Shown: positions 44,310-54,568, numbered from the stretch's first letter. The stretch is 64,000 nt of DNA from Nocardioides marinus (GCF_013408145.1 NZ_JACBZI010000001.1:1347501-1411500); one strand, 5' to 3'. Notes: generated from the letters alone by a model not told the origin. Made by a program: numbers and translations.

Positions 44310-45092
44310 TCAGCTGGTGCTGTCGAGGATCAGTCGGGTCGCCTCGTCCGGTGCGTCCCACTGTGGGAAGTGGCCGCACCGCTCGAACCAGTGCAGCACC
44401 GCGTCCGGAAACAGCTCCGTCGCACGTGCGGCCTGCCTCGGCACGGTCACCAGGTCACGGCGACCCCAGCCGATCGTGACCCGGCCGGGCACGGTGCCGG
44501 CCGGCGCACCCTGCTGCTTGGGCCCCTTGGTCAGGGCGTCCAAGGCCGCGCCGGTCGACGGGGACTCAGCCAGCCCGCGCACATCCGGCATCACTGTCTC
44601 GCGCGAGAGTGCCCAGGGCCGCGCCGACAGCTGCGCCAACAACAGCGTCCTTCCCACGGGGTTGCCCAGCAGTGCCGGCAGCGCGCCTCGCAGCGTCCGG
44701 ACCAGAGCGATCGATGGCCGAAGTGTGGCCCCGAAGACGGCGAGCTCGCGGTCGCTCCAGAAACCACCCGGGTCCAACGCCACGGTGTCGCCGCCGACGC
44801 CTCGCCGTGCGAGCTCGAGCACCATGCGGGCACCCATCGACTGACCGACCGTCGACACCCCGTCCAGACCCTGCTCGCGGATGAACTCTGCGACAGAGTC
44901 GGTCAGGGTGGCGATCGAGACCTCGCCCGTCAAAGGAGGCGACTCGCCGAAACCCGGCAGGTCGACAGCGATGACCTCACGGCACTCGGCCAGCGCGTCG
45001 ATGATCGGGGACCAGGATCGCCAACCAGCGCCCAGACCGTGCACGAGCAACAACGGCCTGCCGCTTCCGCGGCGCACATGCTCCAACGTCAT
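44310..45092 (-). CDS. alpha/beta hydrolase
   Basis: This encodes about 260 aa. Motifs are VHGLGAGWRSW (oxyanion), VGQSMGARM (nucleophile Ser near residue 89; Gln instead of the common His before it), and FERCGHFPQWDAPDEA (catalytic His). ATG at 45092 is preferred over upstream codons because TAGCGT lies 7 nt before it and the beta strand begins at once (TLEHVRRGSGRPLLLVHG). The reaction is unknown. Confidence 0.85.
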   Translation of the reverse strand: MTLEHVRRGSGRPLLLVHGLGAGWRSWSPIIDALAECREVIAVDLPGFGESPPLTGEVSIATLTDSVAEFIREQGLDGVSTVGQSMGARMVLELARRGVGGDTVALDPGGFWSDRELAVFGATLRPSIALVRTLRGALPALLGNPVGRTLLLAQLSARPWALSRETVMPDVRGLAESPSTGAALDALTKGPKQQGAPAGTVPGRVTIGWGRRDLVTVPRQAARATELFPDAVLHWFERCGHFPQWDAPDEATRLILDSTS

Positions 45093-45099
45093 TCCTTCG

Positions 45100-45105
45100 A
45101 CGCTA
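45100..45105 (-). promoter_or_regulatory. -10 box TAGCGT, leaderless start of 44310-45092
   Basis: TAGCGT on the minus strand is 7 nt before the ATG at 45092. It supports this start among several in-frame choices. Confidence 0.5.
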
Positions 45106-45364
45106 GCCCGCGCGGAAAGCCGTGCATCGTCACCGCAGGCCGATCCACCAGGACACACACGAGTCCACACCTCCACCGCTGCTGGATCGGACGTTGGAAG
45201 ACGACTGGTGCTGAGCGCCCTGACTTGCCGGTCCATGCAGACCGGGCTGCATCGGCGGTTTGGCCCGCGCCGACAGCGGCGCTAGGACGGGCCTCGGAGA
45301 CTCGCGACGTGCAGCCGATCAGCCCGCAGGAGTCGTGGCGGGAAGCCCTCTGATCGCCCATGAT

Positions 45365-45405
45365 CGCGGAGGGTTAGGTGCACCAGGTGCACCGAACCCT
45401 CCGCG
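45365..45405. terminator. nested perfect hairpin in gene-free stretch 45106-45500
   Basis: The stem CGCGGAGGGTT / AACCCTCCGCG (11 bp) encloses GGTGCAC / GTGCACC (7 bp), with one A-G mismatch between and a 3-base loop. That is 18 pairs in 41 bases. It has no T-run on either side, so it could be a bidirectional terminator between the leftward hydrolase region and the HNH gene, or a repeat end associated with the 13E12-type gene. Nothing else is recognisable in 45106-45500. Confidence 0.5.
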
Positions 45406-45500
45406 TTGATGACCTGCGTCTACCTGGGCGGAGTGACCCACCTCCACAGGGAGCGGCCGAGTGAATCAGGACTGTCGGTGGTCGCGGCTTCAATGGAGTC

Positions 45501-46970
45501 ATGACCCCCAGCCCCTTGGTTGCGATGACCGACCTGAGCGAGGAGCAGATCCTGGCGCGGGCGTCGGTGTGTGCGCGGGGGATGCGGCGGGCGGGGGCTG
45601 AGCTGTTGGTGCTGGCCTATGAGTGGGCGGTGGCCCATCCTGTCGACAAGTTGGACCCGGCGGAGGCGGGGAAGCCGGGGCGGGAGCGGGCCACGGTCCT
45701 GGGTGGGCCGGGGACGCCGGAGGTCACCGAGTTCGCAGCCGCCGAGTTCGGGGCGCGGATCGAGCGGACCTCCCACCACGGCCGCAAGCTGATGGCCGCC
45801 GCCCTCGACCTCAAGCTCCGCCTCCCGGTGCTGTGGGGGAGGGTGCAGGCCCTGGAGGTGCGTGACTCCTACGCGATCCACGTCGCCGAGCGCACCCGCG
45901 ACCTCAGCGCTGATGAGGCGGCCTGGGTCGACCAGGAGGTCGCCGAAGCCGCCGACGGCCGGATCCCGTGGACCCACTTCGAGACCCTCGTGACCGGCAA
46001 GGTCGCCGCCGCCGCACCAGCCCGGGCGAAGGAGAAGGAGGAGCGGGCCGCGGCCGCCACCTACGCCCGCGTGCTCCGCCCTCGCGCGGGGGACGAGACC
46101 CACGGGATGGGGACCTTCGTGGTCCGTGGCCCGTTGCCGGTCATCGAGGCCCTCGACGCCGCGGTCACGACGCTGGCGCACCGGCTGCAGGAGCACCTGC
46201 CCGAGCCGACCGGCCCCGACGACGACAGCCCGTCCATCGACCAGCTGAGGGTGCAGGCGATCGCGTTGCTCGCGTCCCCGACGGTCATCGACCAGGCACC
46301 GGCCGACGGCGAGGTCGACCTGCGGGACCTGCTGCCCGCCGTGGAGCTGACCGTGCACCTCTACGGCGGAGCCCGTGAGGTCTCACCCGAGCACGGCGAG
46401 CTCGACCGGGTCGCCCGCGTCGACGGCTGGGGCCCGGTCACGGAGTCCTGGCTGCGCGACGTGCTGGGTCGCTACGCCCGCTTCGTGGTGCGCCCCGTGC
46501 TCGATCTGGAGGGCCTGGCGCCCGTGGAGGCCTACGAGATCCCCCAGCGACACCGCCGCGCGGTCCAGCAGATCTCCCCGACCGAGGCGTTCCCCTGGGG
46601 CACCACCCGCAGCACCGGGCCGACCATCCAGCTCGACCACGTCGTGCCCTGGGACCCGCACGGGCCACCCGACCAGACCGGCACCCACAACCTCAGCCCA
46701 CTCTCCACGCTCCACCACCGACTCAAGACCCACGGCGCGTGGCAGAGCGCGATGCCCTGGCCCGGCGTCCACCTGTGGCGCGACCCCCACGGCCAGGTCT
46801 ACCTCCACGACACCAGCGGCACGAGGGGTCTCGACAAGCTCGACCAACATGGAGCGCTCGACAACCGCGACAACCGCCGGGCCGACAGCCCCTACACCGC
46901 TGTCGTCCAGTGGTACGAGACCGGCCCGATCCCGGTGCCCGACCTCCCCACGACCTGGAGCGCCGCGTAG
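45501..46970 (+). CDS. DUF222 / HNH endonuclease (13E12 repeat family)
   Basis: This encodes 489 aa. The N-terminal DUF222 region (about 20-330, helical: AGAELLVLAYEWAVAHPVDKLD...) is followed by an HNH nuclease: IQLDHVVPWDPHGPPDQTG, then NLSPLSTLHHRLKTHGAW. All three HNH residues are present. This family is multicopy and spreads within actinobacterial genomes (REP13E12 in mycobacteria). The gene looks intact. No terminal inverted repeats, recombinase or target duplication is visible here. Confidence 0.9.
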   Translation: MTPSPLVAMTDLSEEQILARASVCARGMRRAGAELLVLAYEWAVAHPVDKLDPAEAGKPGRERATVLGGPGTPEVTEFAAAEFGARIERTSHHGRKLMAAALDLKLRLPVLWGRVQALEVRDSYAIHVAERTRDLSADEAAWVDQEVAEAADGRIPWTHFETLVTGKVAAAAPARAKEKEERAAAATYARVLRPRAGDETHGMGTFVVRGPLPVIEALDAAVTTLAHRLQEHLPEPTGPDDDSPSIDQLRVQAIALLASPTVIDQAPADGEVDLRDLLPAVELTVHLYGGAREVSPEHGELDRVARVDGWGPVTESWLRDVLGRYARFVVRPVLDLEGLAPVEAYEIPQRHRRAVQQISPTEAFPWGTTRSTGPTIQLDHVVPWDPHGPPDQTGTHNLSPLSTLHHRLKTHGAWQSAMPWPGVHLWRDPHGQVYLHDTSGTRGLDKLDQHGALDNRDNRRADSPYTAVVQWYETGPIPVPDLPTTWSAA

Positions 46971-47052
46971 GTCTCTCGGAGTCGGCGGTGGCCGAGCCTG
47001 TGACGCGGTACGTTGCCGGCGGGCACGGCCCCATCCCCCGACAGGAGCGCTC

Positions 47053-47364
47053 ATGAGCAAGACCTACACCCGCCAGTCGACCGTGCAGGAGCTCGCCGCG
47101 ACGGTGCCTGGCCGCGCCTTCAAGGCGATGATCGTGCGCCAGCTGCCGAAGACCGAGACCGAGGAGGAGCGTCAAGCCCTCGAGGACATGACCGTCGCCC
47201 TCCCGATGGAGACGCTGGTCGAGCTGTCCGAGGGCAAGCTCACCTGGGGCATCGCCGACTCGGTCATCGACCTCGCCAACGGCAAGCCGCACCGCCTCGT
47301 CCCGCGGGGCGTCGGCGCCGGCAAGGGCGCCCTGCAGAAGGTCACCCGAGCGATCCGCCGCTGA
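47053..47364 (+). CDS. small hypothetical protein
   Basis: This encodes 103 aa, soluble, basic at the C-terminus (GVGAGKGALQKVTRAIRR), with an amphipathic acidic middle (LPKTETEEERQALEDMTVAL). CAGGAGCG lies 3-4 nt before the ATG at 47053. I do not recognise a family. It sits 82 bp after the HNH gene in the same direction and converges on the VOC gene, with 6 bp between stops. Confidence 0.65.
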   Translation: MSKTYTRQSTVQELAATVPGRAFKAMIVRQLPKTETEEERQALEDMTVALPMETLVELSEGKLTWGIADSVIDLANGKPHRLVPRGVGAGKGALQKVTRAIRR

Positions 47365-47370
47365 GCCCGC

Positions 47371-47892
47371 CTAGGACCCCGACGCCACGTCGGCGGCGGC
47401 CTCCAGGTCGGCCACCACGATCCGACGCATCTGCAGCATCGCCGCCTGGGCGGCCTGGGCACGCGCGGGGTCCGGGTCCGACAACAGCTCGAAGAGCCGG
47501 GTCGGCACCACCTGCCACGACAGCCCGAACCGGTCCTTCAACCACCCGCACATCGACTCCTCGCCGCCGTCGGCCAGCAGGCCGTCCCAGTAGTGGTCCA
47601 CCTCCGCCTGGTCGGTGCACGAGATCGCGAACGACACCGCCTCGGTGAACCGGAACATCGGCCCGCCGTTGATCGCACGGAAGGCCATCCCGTCGAGGGT
47701 GAACTCACCGGCCATGACCGTGCCCGGCTCACCCGGGCCGGCCTCGCCGTACCGCGAGAGGTGCCCGATCGAGGAGTTCGGGAACAGCGCCGTGTAGAAG
47801 TGCGCAGCCTCCTCCAGCTGGTCGTCGAACCACAGGCACGGAGTGATGGAGGAGGTGATGGAGGAGGGTGTGGAGCCGCTGGTGATCGTCAT
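47371..47892 (-). CDS. VOC superfamily protein (PhnB-like)
   Basis: This encodes 173 aa of the glyoxalase-like fold in the PhnB / 3-demethylubiquinone methyltransferase-like subgroup: TPCLWFDDQLEEAAHFYTAL, GTVMAGEFTLDGMAFRAING, EAVSFAISCTDQAEVDHYWD, KDRFGLSWQVVPTRL and the C-terminal AAMLQMRRI. The usual reaction in this subgroup is unknown despite the name. The N-terminus has a Ser/Ile/Thr microrepeat (SSITSSIT) encoded by direct repeats at 47850-47872. No good RBS is seen before the ATG at 47892, so the start could be a few codons later. Confidence 0.85.
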   Translation of the reverse strand: MTITSGSTPSSITSSITPCLWFDDQLEEAAHFYTALFPNSSIGHLSRYGEAGPGEPGTVMAGEFTLDGMAFRAINGGPMFRFTEAVSFAISCTDQAEVDHYWDGLLADGGEESMCGWLKDRFGLSWQVVPTRLFELLSDPDPARAQAAQAAMLQMRRIVVADLEAAADVASGS

Positions 47893-47943
47893 GCCAGGAC
47901 AGACCGACGCCGGGGCCCGGACTCATCGCCGGGCGGGCAGGGC

Positions 47944-48957
<1,014 letters not shown>

Positions 48958-48964
48958 GGGCCAG

Positions 48965-48970
48965 ACGCTA
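48965..48970 (-). promoter_or_regulatory. -10 box TAGCGT, leaderless start of galE
   Basis: TAGCGT on the minus strand is 7 nt before the galE ATG, with no RBS. It is the same hexamer as at 45100 and 63272. Confidence 0.55.
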
Positions 48971-49021
48971 GCCCAGGGTGAGCCGCGCTCCGGCACGACA
49001 CCGGTCTGACACAGTGGCCCC

Positions 49022-51076
49022 GTGGACTTCTTCAACGCCTACGACCAGGGGTTCGCCCGTGTCGCGGCGTGCACGGCACCGGTGGCCGTGGCCGACCCCG
49101 CGACGAACGTCCGGACCGTGCTCGAGCAGGCTCGCGCCTGCCACGAGGACGGTGTCGCGGTGGCGGTCTTCCCCGAGCTGTGCCTGTCCGGCTACGCCAT
49201 CGACGACCTGCTGCTGCAGGACACCCTGCTCGACGCCGTCCGGGACGCGGTGACGACGCTCGTGGAGGGCAGCCGCGACCTGCTGCCGATACTCGTGGTC
49301 GGCGCGCCGCTGGAGGTCGGCAACCGGGTCCTCAACTGCGCCCTGGTCGTGCACCGCGGCCGGGTCCTGGGCGTCGCCCCGAAGTCCTACCTGCCGACCT
49401 ACCGCGAGTTCTACGAGCGCCGTCACTTCGCCCCCGGCGACGACCGGCGCGGCGAGACCGTCACCCTCTCCGGCCAGCGGGTGCCCTTCGGCCCCGACCT
49501 GCTCTTCGACGTCACCGACGTCCCCGGCCTGGTGCTGCACGTCGAGGTCTGCGAGGACATGTGGGTACCGGTGCCGCCGAGCGCCGAGGCCGCCCTGGCC
49601 GGGGCCACCGTGCTGGCCAACCTCTCCGGCAGCCCGATCACCATCGCCCGCGCCGACGACCGCCGGCTGCTGGTGCGCAGCGCCAGCCAGCGCTGCTCGG
49701 CCGCCTACGTGTACGCCGCCGCCGGCCGCGGCGAGTCCTCCACCGACCTCTCGTGGGACGGCCAGACGATGGTCTACGAGGTCGGCGACCTGATGGCCGA
49801 GGGCGAGCGCTTCGCCGACGGTCCGGTGCGCACCGTGGTCGACGTCGACCTGGACCGGCTGCGCCAGGAGCGGCTGCGGCAGGGGACCTTCGACGACAAC
49901 CGGCGTACCCACGAGGCCCGCACCCGGGACTTCCGCACCGTCGAGGTCGAGCTGGTGCCGCCCACCGGCGACCTGGGGCTGCGTCGCCACGTCGACCGCT
50001 TCCCGTTCGTCCCCGACGACCCGCAGCGCCTGGCCCAGGACTGCTACGAGGCCTACGAGATCCAGGTCTACGGCCTCGAGCGGCGCCTGGAGGCGATCGG
50101 GCAGGTCTCCGGCCACCAGCCGAAGGCCGTGATCGGGGTCAGCGGCGGGCTCGATTCCACCCACGCCCTGATCGTGGCCTGCCGCGCGATGGACCGGCTC
50201 GGCCGACCGCGCAGCGACGTGCACGCGTTCACCATGCCGGGCTACGCCACCGGCGACACCTCCAAGTCGCTCGCGGTGCGTCTCGGGGAGGCCCTCGGGG
50301 TCACCTTCGAGGAGATCGACATCCGCCCGGCCTGCGAGCAGATGCTGCGCGACCTCGACCACCCCTTCGCCGACGGCGAGCCGGTCTACGACGTCACCTT
50401 CGAGAACGTCCAGGCCGGCCTGCGCTACGACTACCTCTTCCGGCTGGCCAACCACCGCGGCGGCATCGTCGTCGGCACCGGGGACCTCTCCGAGCTCGCG
50501 CTGGGCTGGTGCACGTACGGCGTGGGCGACCAGATGTCGCACTACAACGTCAACGCGGGCGTCCCCAAGACCCTCGTGCAGCACCTCATCCGGTGGGTCG
50601 CCGACTCCGAGGAGGTCGACGAGCGCACCGGGGACCTGCTCCGCGAGGTCCTCGAGCAGGAGATCAGCCCCGAGCTGGTGCCGAGCGAGGACGACCGCCC
50701 GCAGGCCACCGAGGACTTCGTGGGCCCCTACGCCCTGCAGGACTTCACGCTGCACAAGGTGCTGAGGATGGGCTACCGCCCCCGCAAGATCGCCTTCATG
50801 GCCTGGCACGCCTGGCGCGACGCCGCGGCGGGGGAGTGGCCGGCGGGCCTCCCCGAGGACAAGCGGGTCGCCTACACCCTGCCGGAGGTACGCCGCTGGC
50901 TCGAGGTCTTCGTGCGCCGCTTCTTCGCCAGCCAGTTCAAGCGGTCCGCGCTCCCCAACGGCCCGAAGGTCAGTGCGGGCGGCACCATGTCGCCCCGTGG
51001 TGACTGGCGGATGCCCTCCGACGCGACCGCGGCGGCCTGGCTGCGCGACCTGGAGGAGCACGTCCCCGATGAGTGA
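49022..51076 (+). CDS. nadE: glutamine-dependent NAD+ synthetase
   Basis: This encodes 684 aa. It makes NAD+ from deamido-NAD+ using ammonia from glutamine. The N-terminal nitrilase-like glutaminase has the Glu-Lys-Cys triad in [26 protein letters not shown] and [10 protein letters not shown]. The C-terminal synthetase has the ATP loop [14 protein letters not shown] and [27 protein letters not shown]. The length is that of the long two-domain enzyme. The GTG start has CACAGT 6 nt upstream and no RBS. It is divergent from galE. Confidence 0.96.
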   Translation: MDFFNAYDQGFARVAACTAPVAVADPATNVRTVLEQARACHEDGVAVAVFPELCLSGYAIDDLLLQDTLLDAVRDAVTTLVEGSRDLLPILVVGAPLEVGNRVLNCALVVHRGRVLGVAPKSYLPTYREFYERRHFAPGDDRRGETVTLSGQRVPFGPDLLFDVTDVPGLVLHVEVCEDMWVPVPPSAEAALAGATVLANLSGSPITIARADDRRLLVRSASQRCSAAYVYAAAGRGESSTDLSWDGQTMVYEVGDLMAEGERFADGPVRTVVDVDLDRLRQERLRQGTFDDNRRTHEARTRDFRTVEVELVPPTGDLGLRRHVDRFPFVPDDPQRLAQDCYEAYEIQVYGLERRLEAIGQVSGHQPKAVIGVSGGLDSTHALIVACRAMDRLGRPRSDVHAFTMPGYATGDTSKSLAVRLGEALGVTFEEIDIRPACEQMLRDLDHPFADGEPVYDVTFENVQAGLRYDYLFRLANHRGGIVVGTGDLSELALGWCTYGVGDQMSHYNVNAGVPKTLVQHLIRWVADSEEVDERTGDLLREVLEQEISPELVPSEDDRPQATEDFVGPYALQDFTLHKVLRMGYRPRKIAFMAWHAWRDAAAGEWPAGLPEDKRVAYTLPEVRRWLEVFVRRFFASQFKRSALPNGPKVSAGGTMSPRGDWRMPSDATAAAWLRDLEEHVPDE

Positions 51077-51176
51077 CCCGATGAGCCGGTGGGGCGACAC
51101 ACGCCGGTCACGAAGTGGTCCGGACCGGGGGTCGAGGTCGGCGTAACCCTGGTCTGTACCGGCGCGTTCTCCTCAC

Positions 51177-51764
51177 ATGCGCACCTCAACCCCCCGCTCC
51201 CGCACCGCCGTCCGCGCCGGCGCCCTCGTGGCCGCCGCGTCGATCGCCCTCGCCGCCGCGCCCGCCGTCGCCTCGACCCCGGACTCCTCGACGCTCGTCG
51301 CGCCGAAGGGCTCGGGGTCGGTGATCTCGGCGTGGGACGGGGCGTTCGACTACCCGGGCCTGGACGCCGCCTTCCTCGTCGGCGCCACCGACGAGCACAC
51401 CCTCACGATCGAGGTCCCCGGCAAGAAGCCGGAGAAGTACTTCAAGACCCGCGTCGCCACCGTCCACATCGACCTCACGTGGGAGGGCGGCAGCAGCAAC
51501 GACATGGACCTCTACGTCTTCGACGCCGACGGCAACGAGGTCGCCTCCTCGGCCGAGGCCGCCACGGAGGGGGAGTCGGTGACGATCCCGGTGACCGGCC
51601 CGGTCGTCTACACCGTCGAGGTCGACAACTGGCTCTCCGCGCCCGGCACCGCCTACTCGGCCACCGCCACGCTCACCGTCACCCAGGACCCCCTCGCTTG
51701 CGCCAAGAAGGGCAAGAAGGGCAAGAAGGGGAAGAAGGGCAAGAAGAAGGGCAAGGGCTGCTGA
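51177..51764 (+). CDS. secreted PPC-like domain protein with Lys-Gly tail
   Basis: This encodes 195 aa. A Sec signal peptide (AVRAGALVAAASIALAAAPAVAS) is followed by a beta-sandwich resembling pre-peptidase C-terminal domains (HIDLTWEGGSSNDMDLYVFD and YTVEVDNWLSAPGTAYSATA). The last 22 residues are almost only Lys and Gly: KKGKKGKKGKKGKKKGKG bracketed by two cysteines. Such a strongly basic tail could bind acidic wall polymers or DNA, which is inference. No RBS is obvious before the ATG. Confidence 0.8.
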   Translation: MRTSTPRSRTAVRAGALVAAASIALAAAPAVASTPDSSTLVAPKGSGSVISAWDGAFDYPGLDAAFLVGATDEHTLTIEVPGKKPEKYFKTRVATVHIDLTWEGGSSNDMDLYVFDADGNEVASSAEAATEGESVTIPVTGPVVYTVEVDNWLSAPGTAYSATATLTVTQDPLACAKKGKKGKKGKKGKKKGKGC

Positions 51765-51793
51765 ACCCAGCCCCCGACCGGGCCCGCAGGCGC

Positions 51794-51829
51794 GGTGCGA
51801 CCGACGGTGCGACCGACGGTGCAACCGGC
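51794..51829. repeat. three tandem 12-bp repeats
   Basis: GGTGCGACCGAC occurs twice in a row (51794-51817), followed by a variant copy GGTGCAACCGGC (51818-51829). It lies in the 115-bp gap between the two secreted-protein genes. Confidence 0.75.
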
Positions 51830-51879
51830 GGGCGCGCTGCGGCGTACTCCTCGCAACACCATCGACGAGGAGAAACCCC

Positions 51880-52482
51880 ATGCGCACCATCCCTGCGGCC
51901 ACGGCCCTGCTGAACGCCGCCCTGCTGACCACCGCCGTCCTGACGACGAGCACCCCCGTCCCGGCCACGGCCGGGGGCCCGGCCGACGGCACCACCCGTG
52001 TCGTGCTGCGGATGCCCGACTGCGAGGGCTGCACGGTCCAGGTGGTCAGCGCCCTGGCGACCGACGACCCCGACGAGCCCCGGCTGTGGGCCAGCCTGGA
52101 GAAGCGGGTGCGGGACGGCAAGGTCGCCTTCCCCGTCCCCTCGACCCGCACCGCCGGCATGCAGGTCCTCCTCGACGCGCCCTGGGAGGGTCACCTGGGC
52201 TACCGCACGACCGTGGTCCTGCGCTACGCCGGCCAGCAGCCGGGCGAGGAGATGACCGTCCGGGAGGCCCGGGACAGGAACCGGGCCAGCTCCTGCTTCG
52301 AGGGGACCTCCCGCGACCGGGTCGTGCTCCCGGTCCGGACCAGGCCGGTGCAGGTGCAGGGCGTGCACGAGCGGGTACGGGGCACGCTGGCCTTCGCCGC
52401 GCGGGCCGTGCCGTGGCTCTCCCCGATGGACCGTGCCGTCGACGGGGTCCTGGGCTCCCAGGACCTGCGCGTGTGCCGGTGA
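51880..52482 (+). CDS. secreted hypothetical protein with CxxC-type motif
   Basis: This encodes 200 aa. A signal peptide (AATALLNAALLTTAVLTTSTPVPATAG) precedes a mature domain that starts with strand VVLRMPDCEGCTVQVVSAL, containing D-C-x2-C. Two more cysteines lie at SSCFEG and near the C-terminus (LRVCR). GAGGAG is 8 nt before the ATG. The CEGC motif recalls metal- or thiol-binding sites, but I do not recognise the family. It lies between another secreted protein and glnA. Confidence 0.72.
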   Translation: MRTIPAATALLNAALLTTAVLTTSTPVPATAGGPADGTTRVVLRMPDCEGCTVQVVSALATDDPDEPRLWASLEKRVRDGKVAFPVPSTRTAGMQVLLDAPWEGHLGYRTTVVLRYAGQQPGEEMTVREARDRNRASSCFEGTSRDRVVLPVRTRPVQVQGVHERVRGTLAFAARAVPWLSPMDRAVDGVLGSQDLRVCR

Positions 52483-52513
52483 GTCCACCGCCGGGCGGAC
52501 CGGGCGCTCCCAC

Positions 52514-52519
52514 TAGGCT
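52514..52519 (+). promoter_or_regulatory. -10 box TAGGCT, leaderless start of glnA
   Basis: TAGGCT is exactly 6 nt before the glnA ATG, with no RBS. The glnA-GATase-glnE-helicase unit probably starts here. Confidence 0.55.
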
Positions 52520-52525
52520 GCGGCC

Positions 52526-53866
52526 ATGGGCAAGCAGGAAGAGTTCGTCCTCAGGGCGCTCGAGGAGCGCGACGTCCGGTTCGTCCGGTTGTGGTTCACC
52601 GACGTCCTGGGCTCGCTGAAGTCGGTGGCGGTGGCTCCGGCCGAGCTCGAGGGGGCCTTCTCGGAGGGCATCGGGTTCGACGGCTCGGCGATCGAGGGCT
52701 TCGCCCGGGTCTTCGAGTCCGACATGCTGCTCAAGCCGGACCCGTCCACCTTCCAGATCCTGCCGTGGCGCAGCGGTGACGGGCCGGCCACGGCCCGGAT
52801 GTTCTGCGACATCGAGATGCCCAACGGCGAGCCGTCGTACGCCGACCCCCGCCACGTCCTGAAGCGGACGCTGAGCAAGGCCGCCGACCAGGGCTTCACC
52901 TTCTACACCCACCCCGAGATCGAGTTCTACCTGTTCAAGAACCTCCCGGCGCACGGCGAGGAGCCGGTGCCGGTGGACCGCTCGGGCTTCTTCGACCACA
53001 CCGCGCAGTCCGAGGGCGCGGACTTCCGCCGCGAGGCGATCACGATGCTCGAGGCGATGGGCATCTCGGTGGAGTTCAGCCACCACGAGGGCGGCCCGGG
53101 CCAGCAGGAGATCGACCTGCGCTACGCCGACGCGCTGTCGACGGCCGACAACATCATGACCTTCCGCACCGTCATCCGTGAGGTGGCGCTGAGCCAGGGC
53201 ATCTGGGCCAGCTTCATGCCCAAGCCCTACACCACCCACCCCGGCTCGGGGATGCACACCCACGTGAGCCTCTTCGAGGGCGACGAGAACGCCTTCTACG
53301 AGGCCGGCGCGGAGTACCAGCTCTCCGCCACCGCCCGCCGCTTCATCGCCGGGGTGCTGCACCACGCCACCGAGATCTCCGTGGTCACCAACCAGTGGGT
53401 CAACTCCTACAAGCGGATGATGATGGGCGGCGAGGCGCCGTCCTACATCTGCTGGGGCCACAACAACCGCTCCGCGATGATCCGCGTCCCGATGTACAAG
53501 CCGCTCAAGGGCCAGTCGACCCGGGTGGAGCTGCGCACCCTCGACGCCGCCTGCAACCCCTACCTCGCCTACGCCGTCGTGCTCGCCGCGGGCATGAAGG
53601 GCATCGCCGAGGGCTACGAGCTGCCGCGCGAGGCCGAGGACGACGTGTGGTCGCTGACCGAGCGTGAGCGCAGCAGCCTGGGCATCAAGCCGCTGCCGCG
53701 CAACCTCAACGACGCCATCTCGATCGCCGAGGACTCCGAGCTGCTGGCCGAGACCCTCGGCGAGCAGGTCTTCGACTTCCTGCTGCGCAACAAGCGCGCC
53801 GAGTGGGACGAGTACCGCGGTCAGGTCTCGGCCTTCGAGCGCGACCAGATGCTCCCGGTCATCTGA
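52526..53866 (+). CDS. glnA2: glutamine synthetase type I (GlnA2-like, non-adenylylated form)
   Basis: This encodes 446 aa. It joins ammonia to glutamate with ATP. Family motifs are FTDVLGSLKSVAV, GFDGSAIEGFARV (beta-grasp), HPEIEFYLF, GGPGQQEIDLRYADAL, GSGMHTHVSLFEGDENAF, NSYKRMMMGGEAPSYICWGHNNRSA and RTLDAACNPYLAYA. At the site where adenylylated enzymes have a Tyr in LYDLP, this protein reads DVWSLTERE, so it should not be a GlnE target. It resembles mycobacterial GlnA2, which also lies by glnE. The amidotransferase gene starts 21 bp downstream. Confidence 0.93.
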   Translation: MGKQEEFVLRALEERDVRFVRLWFTDVLGSLKSVAVAPAELEGAFSEGIGFDGSAIEGFARVFESDMLLKPDPSTFQILPWRSGDGPATARMFCDIEMPNGEPSYADPRHVLKRTLSKAADQGFTFYTHPEIEFYLFKNLPAHGEEPVPVDRSGFFDHTAQSEGADFRREAITMLEAMGISVEFSHHEGGPGQQEIDLRYADALSTADNIMTFRTVIREVALSQGIWASFMPKPYTTHPGSGMHTHVSLFEGDENAFYEAGAEYQLSATARRFIAGVLHHATEISVVTNQWVNSYKRMMMGGEAPSYICWGHNNRSAMIRVPMYKPLKGQSTRVELRTLDAACNPYLAYAVVLAAGMKGIAEGYELPREAEDDVWSLTERERSSLGIKPLPRNLNDAISIAEDSELLAETLGEQVFDFLLRNKRAEWDEYRGQVSAFERDQMLPVI

Positions 53867-53887
53867 GCCGCGGAGCGCTGGGGTCGC

Positions 53888-54568
53888 ATGGTCACGCTGC
53901 TCGTCGTCCAGCACGAGGACGAGTGCCCGCCGGGGATGCTCGGCCGCTGGTGGTCCGACGACGGGACCCGGCTCGACGTCCGGCGCCCGTACGCCGGTGA
54001 CGCGCTGCCCACCGACCTGACCGGGCACGACGCGCTGGTCGTGCTCGGCGGGCACATGGGCGCCGACGACGACGCGACCCACCCCTGGCTGACGCCGACC
54101 AAGCAGCTGTTCCGCACCGCGGCCGGCGGCGGAGTGCCCGCGCTGGGCGTGTGCCTGGGCCACCAGGTCGCGGCCTCGGCCCTGGGCGGCCGCGTCACCC
54201 CCAACCCCGCCGGGCCGCAGACCGGGCTGCTGCGGGTGGGCTGGGAGGAGGCCGCGGCCCGCGACGCGCTCGTCGGCGACCTGGCGACGCCGCGGCGCGG
54301 CGTGCACTGGAACGACGACGTGGTGGTCGAGCTGCCGGCCGGCGCCGTACGCCTGGCGACCGCGCCGGGCGGCGAGGTCCAGGCCGCCCGCCTGGCACCG
54401 TCGGTCTGGGGGGTGCAGTGGCACCCCGAGGCCGACGTCGACGTGGTCGCCGGCTGGCCCGGCACGACCCGCGCGCTGGACGAGGTGCGGGCCGCCGGGC
54501 CGGAGCTGGTGGAGTCCTGGCGACCGCTCGCCGCAGCCTTCCTCGCGCTCGTCCGGGCCCGCGCGTGA
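53888..54568 (+). CDS. class I glutamine amidotransferase
   Basis: This encodes 226 aa of the GATase1 fold. The catalytic triad is Cys in LGVCLGHQVAA (near residue 86) and His/Glu in GVQWHPEADVD. The substrate Gly loop is VVLGGHMGADDD. It is a free-standing member like those beside or resembling GuaA; the partner that takes the ammonia is unknown. It lies between the glutamine synthetase and its regulator-type gene glnE, with a GTGA overlap into glnE, so it is produced in step with them. Confidence 0.9.
   Translation: MVTLLVVQHEDECPPGMLGRWWSDDGTRLDVRRPYAGDALPTDLTGHDALVVLGGHMGADDDATHPWLTPTKQLFRTAAGGGVPALGVCLGHQVAASALGGRVTPNPAGPQTGLLRVGWEEAAARDALVGDLATPRRGVHWNDDVVVELPAGAVRLATAPGGEVQAARLAPSVWGVQWHPEADVDVVAGWPGTTRALDEVRAAGPELVESWRPLAAAFLALVRARA

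Noticed and set aside
45501..46970. HNH gene as a complete insertion sequence or homing intron
   Set aside because: No terminal inverted repeats, target duplication, transposase or interrupted host gene can be seen.
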